DNA of 64,000 bases, taken from CAVRUD01 sp963849635 (GTDB lineage Bacteria > Chloroflexota > Chloroflexia > Thermomicrobiales > UBA6265). The stretch is from NCBI GenBank assembly GCA_963849635.1, contig CAWKIA010000025.1, forward strand, positions 1 to 64,000, written 5' to 3'. The position numbers and the translations under genes were made by a program. Under the pieces are notes generated by a model. That model worked only from the letters and a program-made list of their open reading frames with translations. It was not told where the DNA came from and made no database searches. Positions 50,783-59,873 of this stretch are shown here, in pieces (the stretch's first letter is position 1; the number at the start of each line of letters is the position of its first letter).

Positions 50783-52043
50783 CTATCCGGGTGTCACGGT
50801 GAGGAGGAGGAGGGTGACCGCCTGGGCGGTCTCGTTGGCGTAGGCCGGTGTGGGCGCCGCTTCACGACCACCAGGCTGTACCCCGCCGTAAGTCTGGGCC
50901 CAGCTATCGGCGAAGACTGAATGACCGCGGGGATCCCGCACCCAGGCTGAGACCGCCCTCTTGGTGACGGAAGCGGCCACGGTTCCGGACTCGACAACCA
51001 CGATTTCCAAGCCGGTAACCGGATGGGGCGCGAGCCGGGCGCCCGGCGCCAGGGTGACCCGCGCCAGCTCGATCGATAGGCGACCTCGGTTCGCCGTGAT
51101 GCTAATGTTGCCGGCAAGATCCTGGACCGATACACCATCGGAACCATTGACGGGGGAATAAGCCGATACCTCTCCCCTGGCGAAGAGGCCCGCTTCTGGC
51201 ATCGGTGAAGGCGAGCGTGAGGGCAAGAAGCACGGCCGGAGCAGCGGTTCGGTTGGCGACGATGACGTCGACGCCGTCCGCGATGGCGAGCGTGTCTCCG
51301 GCCGTGAGATCCCGCGTCTCAACACGTGCTGGCGTGGCGTCGGTCCCCAACCCCGTCGCGGTGACATCCTCGGTGGCGGTGGTGATCTCGACCTCGCCCG
51401 ACTCGATCGTGACGATGGTAGCCGCCGACTGCGCAAAGGGGGCATCGCGCACGCCAGGTGCGACGGCGACACGCCGCAGGACGGGCACCCGATCGCCGGG
51501 ATAGGGAAAGGTCAGCGTCTTCGAGTAGCACACGGTCGACAGCGCGTACCCGGCGGGATCGCCCCAGCGCTCGACGATCCGGCCCTCCTGGACGCGAAGC
51601 AGGTCGACCCGCGGCCAGGGCGCTTTGCCGAGGAGCGGGATGCCCAGGATCTCGCCGCGGACGCGGTCGGTTGGCGGAGCCGAGCGACGACCTGGTCGCC
51701 CTCTGCCACGACCTCCTGAGGGACGAGACGAAGCTCCGGGTAGGTTTCGCGTAGGGAGGTGAGATAGCCGACCAGGCCATCTCGGTCGGTCGGGGAACTC
51801 GGCTCGTCGACGTGGTCGATGAAGTCTGGGGCGATGACGGCGTGCAGGGCCGATGCGTCGGCGGTCCGCAGGAGGATGTCGATGGCGTCGTAGTAGCGCC
51901 AGACGGTGTTGACCGCGGCCTTGGCGACCGTGTCTTCGGCTTGGACCGGCTCGACCGAGGTGAAGAGGGTGTAGGCCTGGCCGAACCAAGCGCCGGTGAT
52001 GAGGGCAAGGGCGATGGCGAATGGCGCGACGGGCTTGGGCATG
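50783..52043 (-). pseudogene. Secreted SnoaL-cupin protein, copy B, two frameshifts
   Basis: Begins at ATG 52043 with a signal peptide (MPKPVAPFAIALALITGAWF, then TSVEPVQAED). A SnoaL/NTF2-like domain follows (NTVWRYYDAIDILLRTADAS, VIAPDFIDHVDEPSSPTDRD, RLVPQEVVAEGDQVVARL). A shift near 51680 moves to ILGIPLLGKAPWPRVDLLRV, IVERWGDPAGYALSTVCY and a first cupin-like domain (IVTIESGEVEITTA, DLTAGDTLAIADGVDVIVAN). Another near 51200 moves to the second (RVTLAPGARLAPHPVTGLEI, GRSVFADSWAQTYGG style region, LLLLTVTPG). With these two corrections the protein would be about 420 residues. Role unknown; cupin pairs often sense or bind small molecules. Confidence 0.7.
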
Positions 52044-52178
52044 CGAAATCCTCTGAGCGACATGTCGGGACCTACTCCCGGTCTGGGCGGATCACCGCCG
52101 TCCGCGGCGCGGGACGGCACCCCCAGCTTGGCCAGGGGGTGCTTCCCGGCCCGTCGCCGCAATCGGTCGCGTCGGTCG

Positions 52179-53120
52179 TTACGAGGTCGGCGTGGCGGCG
52201 GTGGGCGTGCCCACGGCCTCGCCCGCCAGGAAGGCCAGCACGATCCGGTTGAACGCCCCGGGCTCGGAGAACGGGGCGAAGTGGCCGGTGCCGGGCATGA
52301 GCAGCAGCTCCGATCCCGGGATTAGCTCGGCCAGCCGCCGCGTGTGCTCCGGCTTGATGAACTCCTCCTCCGCTCCGTCGAGCACGAGGACCGGCACGGT
52401 GATGCTGCGGAGGTCGGTCTCGCTGAAGTTCGGCGCGACCTTGTACAGCGCGTCGAGCGTCGCGACCAGCTCCTCGAAGCGCCCCGGCTCTGGGGACAGC
52501 CGCTGGTAGTCCGCGACGAGCCGCTCGAAGGGCAGGAGCTGGTCGCTCGGCACGAGCTCGTGGACCCCGTCCGGGGTGAAGTTGGCCCCGTAGGCGACGA
52601 CCCGGCCGAGCCGCTCCGGGTGGTGGATGGCGAGGTCAAGGGCGATGACCGCCCCGTCGCTCCAGCCCACCACGTCCGTCTTCGCGATGCCAAGGTGGTC
52701 GAGCAGCCCGAGGGCGTCGGCGGCCATCTGCGGAACCACGGTGATCGGGGCATCCCCCCAGGTCGAGCGGCCGTGGCCGCGGCTGTCCATCGCGACGACC
52801 CGGCGGCCGGCGGCGGCCAGCACGGGCGACTGGTTGGCCCACCACTCGGCGTTGCCGAGGCCGCCGTGCAACAGCAGCACCGGGTGGCCATCCGCCGGGC
52901 CGTGGATCTCGTAGTAGAGGTCCGCCCCGTTGACGGTTGTCGTCTGGCCCCAGGCCGTCGGCGTCGCCGGTGAGCAGGGGATGGACTCCTGAGCGGCGAC
53001 GTGACCGAGGCGGCTGCCAAGGCCCAAGGTCGCGGCAAGACTGAGACTGCCGGCGCCGAGACCGGCAAGGGCGGTGCGGCGAGTGACCGAGCTCGAGGAG
53101 CGTGTGAGATCGTTGTTCAT
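52179..53120 (-). CDS. Secreted alpha/beta hydrolase with Tat-type leader
   Basis: 313 residues, intact. The leader is SSSSVTRRTALAGLGAGSLS, with twin arginine and a hydrophobic core. The hydrolase has the oxyanion HG in LLLHGGLGNAEWWA, RVVAMDSRGHGRST, the nucleophile serine in VVGWSDGAVIALDL, the acid in VLVLDGAEEEF and the histidine in MPGTGHFAPFSEP. All triad members are present. The C-terminus ends TPTAATPTS, the same tail as the next protein. Substrate unknown; these proteins hydrolyse esters, lactones or epoxides. Confidence 0.88.
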   Translation of the reverse strand: MNNDLTRSSSSVTRRTALAGLGAGSLSLAATLGLGSRLGHVAAQESIPCSPATPTAWGQTTTVNGADLYYEIHGPADGHPVLLLHGGLGNAEWWANQSPVLAAAGRRVVAMDSRGHGRSTWGDAPITVVPQMAADALGLLDHLGIAKTDVVGWSDGAVIALDLAIHHPERLGRVVAYGANFTPDGVHELVPSDQLLPFERLVADYQRLSPEPGRFEELVATLDALYKVAPNFSETDLRSITVPVLVLDGAEEEFIKPEHTRRLAELIPGSELLLMPGTGHFAPFSEPGAFNRIVLAFLAGEAVGTPTAATPTS

Positions 53121-53194
53121 GGAGACTGACCCTCCGTGCGCTAAACACAGCCGACGGCCAACTGCGACGTGCTGCTAGGTCGGAGGAACGTCAT

Positions 53195-53209
53195 GATGCA
53201 ATTGCCCTG
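53195..53209 (-). repeat. Solo ISAs1-type terminal repeat
   Basis: The 15 bases CAGGGCAATTGCATC (minus strand) are identical to the right terminal repeat at 8909-8923. No ISAs1 transposase gene lies within several kilobases, so this is a lone relic or a target of related elements. It falls between the two secreted-protein genes. Confidence 0.5.
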
Positions 53210-53248
53210 GTGGAAGCACGAAGCCGACTCGGGTGAATCGTTTGTTGA

Positions 53249-53275
53249 GACGGGGCGAGAGAGTCCCGCCCCGTC
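53249..53275 (-). terminator. Hairpin downstream of the secreted protein at 53290
   Basis: Nine-base stem GACGGGGCG/CGCCCCGTC (53249-53257 with 53267-53275) and a nine-base loop. It lies just beyond the minus-strand stop codon, with no clear T run. Confidence 0.4.
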
Positions 53276-53289
53276 CTTCTGATTGGTTA

Positions 53290-53894
53290 TTACGACGTTG
53301 GGGTGGCCGCCACGGGCGTTGCCACCGGCAGAACCACTGACTCGGCGGTCGCGCCGATGCGGGTCGCGGTCACCGGCGGGTCGACCGGTTGAACCTGATC
53401 GAAGATGACGTTGTTGACCGCGTCGCGCACGATCACCCGCGGTGGCGTATTGCCGGACCACGTCTGCCCGTCCACACTCGCCTCTATCTCGGCCACGAGC
53501 TGGAACGTGCCGATGTAGGCGCCGTTGGCATCAGAGAGCGCCTGGAGAAACGTGAGGTGACCGGTTCGCTCGCCGTCTGCCGCCCACCGCCCGAGGGCAG
53601 GTCCCTGGAAGGTCAGGCCGAGCATCGGGTCAACGTAGTTAGGCGGGAAGGCCACGATGAGCGAGCCGTCGGCACCGTGGGTTTGCGGAGTGACCCCGCC
53701 CGGGGACATGACCGCCCAGGTGCCGGTCAGTGGGTGATCGGCCAGGTCACCAGCCTCGTCTTGGGCGGACGCGCGGAGCCCGGGGGCGGCCAGGGCCACG
53801 CCGAGCGCGCCGGCGCCGAGTCCGACAAGGGCAGTGCGGCGGGGAGGGGACGACGGGTGAGTGGAGACGGGGAACGATTGGAGTCATCATTCAT
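53290..53894 (-). CDS. Secreted protein of unknown function, frame broken in the leader
   Basis: ATG 53894 follows GGAGG. The leader begins MNDDSNRSPSPLTRR and, after a one-base shift, continues RRTALVGLGAGALGVALAAP, so it is a Tat-type signal like that of its neighbour. The mature part is a single domain of about 140 residues (TGTWAVMSPGGVTPQTHGAD, LIVAFPPNYVDPMLGLTF, IGTFQLVAEIEASVDGQTWS). It ends VLPVATPVAATPTS. No family recognised. Leader and tail match the hydrolase at 52179, but the middle does not. Confidence 0.65.
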
Positions 53895-54172
53895 GGTCAC
53901 CGGACCTCCATGCGCCAGACACCATCATGGCGACGACGAGCGAGCAGACGACGACGAGCCGAGGCATAGGGTGCTCCTGTTCCACGGGGCTACTGCGGCG
54001 ACGCCGCCCGGCAGCGCGGCGGTGCCGGGTCCGGCGTCGGTCCTGCCGATGAGGACGGGACTAGGATGGGCCTGGCCCTCCATCGCGCGCATCCGTAGAC
54101 GGACGCCGCCAGTACGGAAGTTCAGTACGGACGTTTGGGAGCAGACCGCACGACGAAGGTGCTGGACACGCC

Positions 54173-56776
54173 TCAGCGCCGCGGGCGGTCCTCGGCAGTG
54201 GGCGCCGGCGCAAGTTGGCCGCGGCTCGTCAGCCCCTGCTTGGCGAGGATATTGGCGACGTGGCTCTCGACCGTGCGTTCGCCGACGAAGAGCGCCTCGG
54301 CGATCTGGCGGTTGGACCAGCCCGCGGCCACCAGCGGCAGCACCTCCCGCTCGCGCCGGGTGAGTCCCTCGACAGTGGGTGCCACGTGGTCGGCGTTCGG
54401 CCCGGCGTCGTCCGCCCGCACGACCGCCCGCGCTTCGGCCACGGCCTGTTCGACGGTCATGGTTCGGCCGGCCGCGCGCGCCTCGGCCACCCGTCCGTCG
54501 CCTAGCGTCGCGGTCAGGGCGGCAACGGCGCGGGCCGAGACGAGGCGGTCGGTTGGGGTGAAGGGCGCCCCGACGCTGTCAGTGATCGCCTCGGCCGCTC
54601 CCAGCAGGCGGGCCCCGGCGTCCGCCTGTCCGCGCGCCGCGGCGACGCCGACCACCCCCAGCAGCGCGCTGGCGACCTTGCGTGGGTCCGGCACCGACCA
54701 GGCGAGATCGAGCGCTTCCGCGAAGAGCGGCGCCGCCCGTTCGACGTTGCCCTGGACGTAATAGACCCCACCGAGCCCGGCCAGCGCATGGTCCAGCGCC
54801 CACCCGTAGTCGGCGGCACGCAGCACGGCGATCGCCTCCTCGAACCGTGGCGTCGCGCGCGCGGGATCCCCCCCGCGAAGATGGTGCTGGCGAGGTTATT
54901 CAGCACGATGCCGGTGACGGAGCGTTTGGCTGGCACGTCGTCGCCCAATCCACGCACGCAGTCGAGCGCCTCCGCCAACCGCGTCTCCGCGGCGGCGTAG
55001 TGTTCCTGGTGGTACGCGAGGAGTCCGCTGTTGAGCAGCGCCGTCACCAGCTGGCCGGCGGTGCCGTGGTCGCGCGCCAGGGGCAGCGCCACGTCGAGGA
55101 GGCGCGTCGCCTCGGCGAAATCGCCCTGGTAGCGCGCGAGGGCGCTGGCCGTCATCAGCGCCCGGGCGGACACCGCCGGCGCGGCCCGTTCGGTCCGCCC
55201 CAGCGCCCGCCGCAAGCCACCGGCGGCCCTCGCCGTACCGGCCGAGGGCGAACCAGAACTCGAACAGCGAGCCCGCCAGGCGCAGCAAGCCGTCGGCCTC
55301 GTCGTGCGTATCGAGCCAGGCCAGGGCGAGCCGTACGTTGTCGTCCTCGGCCGCGATCGCGGCCAGCCGGTGCTTTTCCCCGGGCAGCGCCGGGTCGGGG
55401 GACCAGCGCTCAACCAGCGCGAGGTAATGGGCCGCGTGCCGCCGCCGGGTCTCGGCGACCTCCCCCGCCGTCTCTAACTGTTCCAGCCCGAATTCGCGGA
55501 GCGTCTCCAACATCAGGTAGCGCGGCTCGCCGCCCGGAGGGGCCTCCTGCCGCAGCATGCTGCTCGCGACCAGGGAGGAGACACCCTCCAACACGCCGTC
55601 GCCGCCGGCGACCGTCTCGGCCGCATCCAAGGTGCACCCTCCGGCGAAGATGGCCAGGCGGCGAAAGAGCGCCTGCTCCGGCGGGGCCAGCAGGTCGTAA
55701 CTCCAGGCGATCGCGTTGCGCATCGTGCGCAAGCGCACGGGGGCATCGCGTGGCCCGCCCGTCAAGAGTGGGAGCCGCGGTTCTAGGCGGGCCAGGAGGG
55801 CGTGTGGTGGCAACACGGGGATGCGCGCCGCCGTCAGCTCGATCGCTAAGGGCAGGCCGTCCAGGCGCCGGCAGATCGCCGCCACGGCGTCCGCGTTCGC
55901 GTCGGTCAAGGCGAAGTCGGGGCGGGCCGATTGCGCCCGGTGCACGAAGAGGCGCACGGCGTCGGCCTGGCTCGCCCCCGCGGCGGTCGCCGGGACCGCG
56001 GGGTCCGGGAGGGTCAGGGGCGGCACCGGGAAGCGCTGCTCGCCGGAGACGCCCAGCGTCGTGCGGCTGGTGGCGAGGACCGTCAGGTCGGGGCAGGCCG
56101 CGAGCAGCTCGGCGACGAACGCGCCCGCCGGGAGGACGTGCTCGAGATTGTCGAGCACCAGGAGCAGCCGCCGCTCGCGCAGCGCCGCCGCCACCCGCTC
56201 GCCGAGGGGTCGCCCCCCGTGCTCCGGCACGCCGAGCGCCCGGGCGACGGCGGAGGGGACGAGGGCGGCCTCGGCCACCGACGCGAGCGGGACGAAGGCC
56301 ACGCCGCCGGCGAAGCGGGGTGTCACGTCATCCGCGACCTGGAGGGCGAGGCGGGTCTTGCCGGCTCCGCCCGGGCCGGTCAGGGTCAGGAGCCGGACGT
56401 CGTCGCGTAGCAGCAACGCGCGCACGGCGGCGAGCTCGCCCGCTCGCCCGATGAATGGGGTGAGCGGGCGGGGCAGGCTGGGCCCGGACTCGTGCTCTGG
56501 CGTAGGGAACAGGAGCAGTCGGGGCAGGACGGGACGGGCACGGAGGCGGGGCAGCGCAGCGCTCCGGTGTCGCCTCTCGTAGTCCGCCAAGTCCACCGGC
56601 GCGATCCGGTAGACGCCGGCCTGCTTGGTGGCAGGCAGCTCGCCCCGGGCGATGGCACGCCGGATCGTGCGGTGGCTGACGCCCAGCAGGGTCGCCGCCG
56701 CGCTGGCCGAGAGCCAGTCCGGGGCGGCCGCGTCCTGTCCACTGCTCGGTGTCCACCGTGCCGTCCGTTTGTCCAT
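54173..56776 (-). CDS. LuxR-family regulator with excisionase-type HTH, NB-ARC ATPase and TPR, two frameshifts
   Basis: About 867 residues from ATG 56776. Residues 21-60 are an excisionase/MerR-like helix-turn-helix (WLSASAAATLLGVSHRTIRR). Residues about 105-430 form an NB-ARC/STAND ATPase with Walker A LTGPGGAGKT (134-141 region), Walker B LLLVLDNLEHV and RRLDGLPLAIELTAAR. The sequence then moves frame near 55230 into TPR repeats (YQGDFAEATRLLDVALPLAR, YHQEHYAAAETRLAEALDCV) and again near 54870. It ends with a LuxR HTH (LTRREREVLPLVAAGWSNRQ, ALFVGERTVESHVANIL). Related ATPases of the MalT/AfsR class are signal-gated transcription factors. Two DNA-binding ends in one chain are unusual. Confidence 0.85.
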
Positions 56777-57449
56777 AGCGGGCGTAGCATCGCCGACGCC
56801 CGGCTGCGGCGCAAGCGCGCGGAGCCACTGCCCCTTGTGGGCCACCGGTCTCGCGGATAGGGATTAACCCACCATTGGGGGACAGGGCCTTCGAGGGGGC
56901 GCGGCGTCCCCCGGTGAGTGTCCGTCAGGGTTTTCGGCGGCCCGCGTCGCCGCGGGTTCGTCGTAGGGGAGGGCACCCGGAGGGTCCCCGGTGCCCTCCC
57001 ATCGGCCCGGGTACCCTTTGGGTGCCGATAACCGTGGGCGTGGTTCCCGGTTGTGGCCCTGCGGGCCACGGGAGGGCACGGGTCCCTCCCCTACGCACGA
57101 CGGGCCGGCGAGTCCGAAAACTCTGACGCACCCTCCCCCGGTTTCCCCGTTTCGCTCCCGGTTCCAACCTGCTACGCTGGAATCACTCCCCGGAACGTCC
57201 CTTCTGTGCAGTAAATGGATCGTCGTGAGCGGCTTCGCGTCGTCGAATACGCTCCCCTATCCCCTTAATTTCACTGCCCGAAAGATGGGAACGGTCTCTG
57301 AGTCTCCCGCCACATAGCTCCCGAGAAGTCCCGCCACTTACCTCGCCAAGTGACACCTCCGGGACTGAATACGTTTAGCCTCGGAGAGGTTGTTATGTTT
57401 AGCCCGGGCCAACCTTGGGCCGTGAGCCCCGGGCGACTGGGAGACGCAG
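56777..57449. other. Intergenic region with palindromic repeats, right margin of the accessory region
   Basis: No gene seen in about 670 bases. It contains the multi-hairpin repeat at 56960-57102. It also contains, at 57346-57367, CCAAGTGACA followed directly by CCTCCGGGACTG. The second is identical to 47316-47327 and the first is the reverse complement of 47326-47335. AAGTCCCGCCACTTACC just before it (57327 onward) resembles the terminal repeats of IS21-type elements, but no transposase remains. Confidence 0.45.
56960..57102. repeat. Multi-hairpin palindromic repeat
   Basis: The outer arms CGTAGGGGAGGG (about 56961) and CCCTCCCCTACG (about 57091) are complementary. Between them lie three further hairpins: GGGAGGGCACC/GGTGCCCTCCC, ATCGGC/GCCGAT, and GTGGCCC/GGGCCAC. 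The whole is a 140-base cloverleaf-like fold. Arms of the form GTAGGGG... are seen in extragenic repeats of Chloroflexota, so this may be one member of a family. Confidence 0.65.
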
Positions 57450-58742
57450 CTACCCAATGCCAAAGGACAAATGCGCCACAATCTCGACGTGGTGTGTCTG
57501 CGGGAACATATCGAATGCTGTGACACGATCCAGCCGATAGCCGGCCGCAAGAAGACTCTTCAGGTCACGAGCAAGTGTCGCCGGATCGCAGGAGACGTAG
57601 ATCACCTTCGGGGTCTCCAGCCGGATGATGGCCGGAACCGCATCCGCGGCCCCAGTCCGGGGCGGATCCAGGATGACCGCGTCTACCCGGCCTAAGTGCC
57701 GGGCGTTCGGTAGCAACCATGACTCGACCGCCGCCTGCTTGATGCGCACGTTGTCGAGTCCAGCATTCTTTGCGTTCAACTCAGCGTAGTGGACAGCTAG
57801 CGGGTCCGACTCGACGGCAATCACGCGCTTGAACCGCCGCGCAAGCGGAATGGTGAACAGACCGACTCCGCTATAGAGGTCGACAGCGGTTCCAGGCTTA
57901 AATCGGCTTCCCTTGGGCGCGAAGGCCCTGACGACCTCCTCGGTGAGTTCCTCAAGCAGGGCAGCGTTCGCCTGGTAGAAAACCCTCGGGTCCAACTGAA
58001 ACGTCTCGTCGCCGACCGAACGGGTAACGGTCGGTGGTGGTGCCGATTCTTCCGTGTGATGGACGACCGCCCAGTCGTCGCCTGCCATCGCCCGCACCTC
58101 GTGACGCGCGGAGGCGGGCGATTCAGCCAGCTTGGCCCGCACGCCAGCCAACGCCGAGTTCAGCGACGGTTCAACAATCGGGCAGTACTCGACATCCTCG
58201 ATGTCGTGGGAGTCACGGGCAAAGTAGCCGACCTTGCCCACTGCCGGGTCAACCTGCCACTCAGCGACACCCCGGTAAGCCCAGGGATCGGGTGACTGCA
58301 CGATCGGGATGTCCGCCTCATAGGTGATACCGCCGATCCGGCGCAGGCAATCCGCAATGAAATCGACCTTGGCTGCCAACTGCTGCTCGTACGAGAGCTG
58401 TTGAAAATCGCAGCCGCCGCAGGAGCCAAAGTGCGGACATAGCGGATCGACGCGTTCTGGCGATGGCTCCAAAATCGCCTCGATCTTGCCCAGGGACGCC
58501 CCGCCACGGCGGCCACGCAACTGGACCCTCAGACGATCTCCTGGGACGGAGAGTGGGACAAGAATAGTCCTGCGCTCAGCAAATCCCATGCCGAATCCAC
58601 CTGGGATCAGCCGGTCGATTGTGAGGTCTACGACCTCGGGAACAGTGTTCTCCGCATCCCCCTCAGAGGCAGGCGGGCGGCGGTAGGTTTGGGCTGGGCG
58701 AGCTTGGCGGCCGGTCGACCGCGCTGGTGGCTGAGTTGGCAT
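57450..58742 (-). CDS. rlmD: 23S rRNA (uracil-5-)-methyltransferase, RlmD/RumA type
   Basis: SAM-dependent enzyme putting m5U into 23S rRNA. 430 residues, intact. A TRAM domain lies at about 35-95 (PEVVDLTIDRLIPGGFGMGF). The iron-sulfur cluster cysteines are in CPHFGSCGGCDFQQLSYEQQ plus a later EYCPIVEP. The methyltransferase core shows VDLYSGVGLFTIPLARRFK, VIAVESDPLAVHYAELNAKN, VILDPPRTGAADAVPAII and the catalytic cysteine in YVSCDPATLARDLKSL. The presence of the cluster motif favours RlmD/RlmCD over the cluster-free TrmA. Divergent from hisG. Confidence 0.92.
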   Translation of the reverse strand: MPTQPPARSTGRQARPAQTYRRPPASEGDAENTVPEVVDLTIDRLIPGGFGMGFAERRTILVPLSVPGDRLRVQLRGRRGGASLGKIEAILEPSPERVDPLCPHFGSCGGCDFQQLSYEQQLAAKVDFIADCLRRIGGITYEADIPIVQSPDPWAYRGVAEWQVDPAVGKVGYFARDSHDIEDVEYCPIVEPSLNSALAGVRAKLAESPASARHEVRAMAGDDWAVVHHTEESAPPPTVTRSVGDETFQLDPRVFYQANAALLEELTEEVVRAFAPKGSRFKPGTAVDLYSGVGLFTIPLARRFKRVIAVESDPLAVHYAELNAKNAGLDNVRIKQAAVESWLLPNARHLGRVDAVILDPPRTGAADAVPAIIRLETPKVIYVSCDPATLARDLKSLLAAGYRLDRVTAFDMFPQTHHVEIVAHLSFGIG

Positions 58743-58906
58743 GAGGCAAGCGTAACAGGATTACGTGATGAATCCCTTCTCCAGTTGTGCCACTCTCATA
58801 GACCATGGCACACTTTCCGCGCCGCTACGGGTGCAATGACGCGCCTTCGAACCCAGCCGGACGCGTGGCGCCCGTGCTACCGCCGCGGGCCGAGGTGCCC
58901 CTCCGC

Positions 58907-59798
58907 ATGAAGATCAATCTCAACGGCGAGGGCCGCTGAAACTCGCCATCCAGCGCAACGGCCGGCTGACCGACAAGACGCTGGGACTGCTTCGTTCGAT
59001 CAGCCTGGAGTTCGAGAGTTATGGCCAGCGTCTCTTCTCCGTTGCCGCAATTTCCCCCTCTCGATCCTCTATGTCCGCGACGACGACATCCCGGAATACG
59101 TCGGTCTGGGCACCGTCGATCTCGGCATCGTCGGCCGCAACCTGATCCACGAAGAGGGCGTCGCGGTCGATCGAACTCGAGCCGCTCGGCTTCGGCTTCT
59201 GCTCGCTCGTCGTCGCCGTCTTCCGCGACTCACCCTACCAGACGATCGACGACGTGGCGCACGGTCAAACATCGCGACCTCGTACCCGAACTCCGCCCGC
59301 CGCTACTTCCGCGAGCTCGGCGCCGATCCGGAGATCATCACGATCTCAGCGGTTCGGTCGAAGTCGCGCCGGCTCTCGGTCTCGCCGACGCGATCGTCGA
59401 GTTGACCGCGACCGGATCGACCCTGATCCTCAACGATCTCCGCCAGATCGTGACGATCCTCGAATCGCAGGCCGTCCTCGTCGCCAACCGGCGACTCGAT
59501 GGACGACCCCGAACGACGCGGCCAACATCGATCGCTTGCTGATGCGCATCCGCGCCGTCCGGGCCGCCCGCCGCTACAAGTATGTCATGATGAACGCCCC
59601 GGTCTCGGCCCTTCCTGCCATCCGCGCAGGTCGTCCCCGGACTCAAATCGCCCACGATCATCCCCCTCGCCGTCGAGGGCTGGGTCGCCGTCCACACCGC
59701 CATCGAAGAAGACGTCTTCTGGGAGTCGATCGAACGCCTGCGCGCCGCCGGCGCCTCGGAGATTCTCGTCTCCTCACTCGACAAGTTGCTTGCTCTGA
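58907..59798 (+). CDS. hisG: ATP phosphoribosyltransferase, long form, several frameshifts
   Basis: First step of histidine synthesis, joining PRPP and ATP. ATG 58907 follows GAGGTG. Reading moves between frames: KLAIQRNGRLTDKTLGLLRS, YVRDDDIPEYVGLGTVDLGI, VGRNLIHEEGVAVD, NIATSYPNSARRYFRELGAD, VEVAPALGLADAIVELTATG. The C-terminal domain is present: RYKYVMMNAPVSALPAI, VVPGLKSPTIIPLAVEGWVA and ASEILVSSLDKLL. The last is the regulatory HisG_C region that distinguishes the long, HisZ-independent enzyme. At least three one-base shifts are needed. The downstream gap before hisC is about 80 bases and holds no hisD. Confidence 0.88.
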
Positions 59799-59873
59799 AC
59801 CGGCTGTCCGTTGACGTCCTCCGCCTCTCCCGCCGCACGGGTGAGGAGTATCCGGGGTGTCGGGTACGCATTC

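Noticed and set aside
54682..56454. Plus-strand open frame of 590 codons, rich in Arg and Pro
   Set aside because: Antisense to the STAND regulator. Amino-acid composition is that of a GC-rich shadow.
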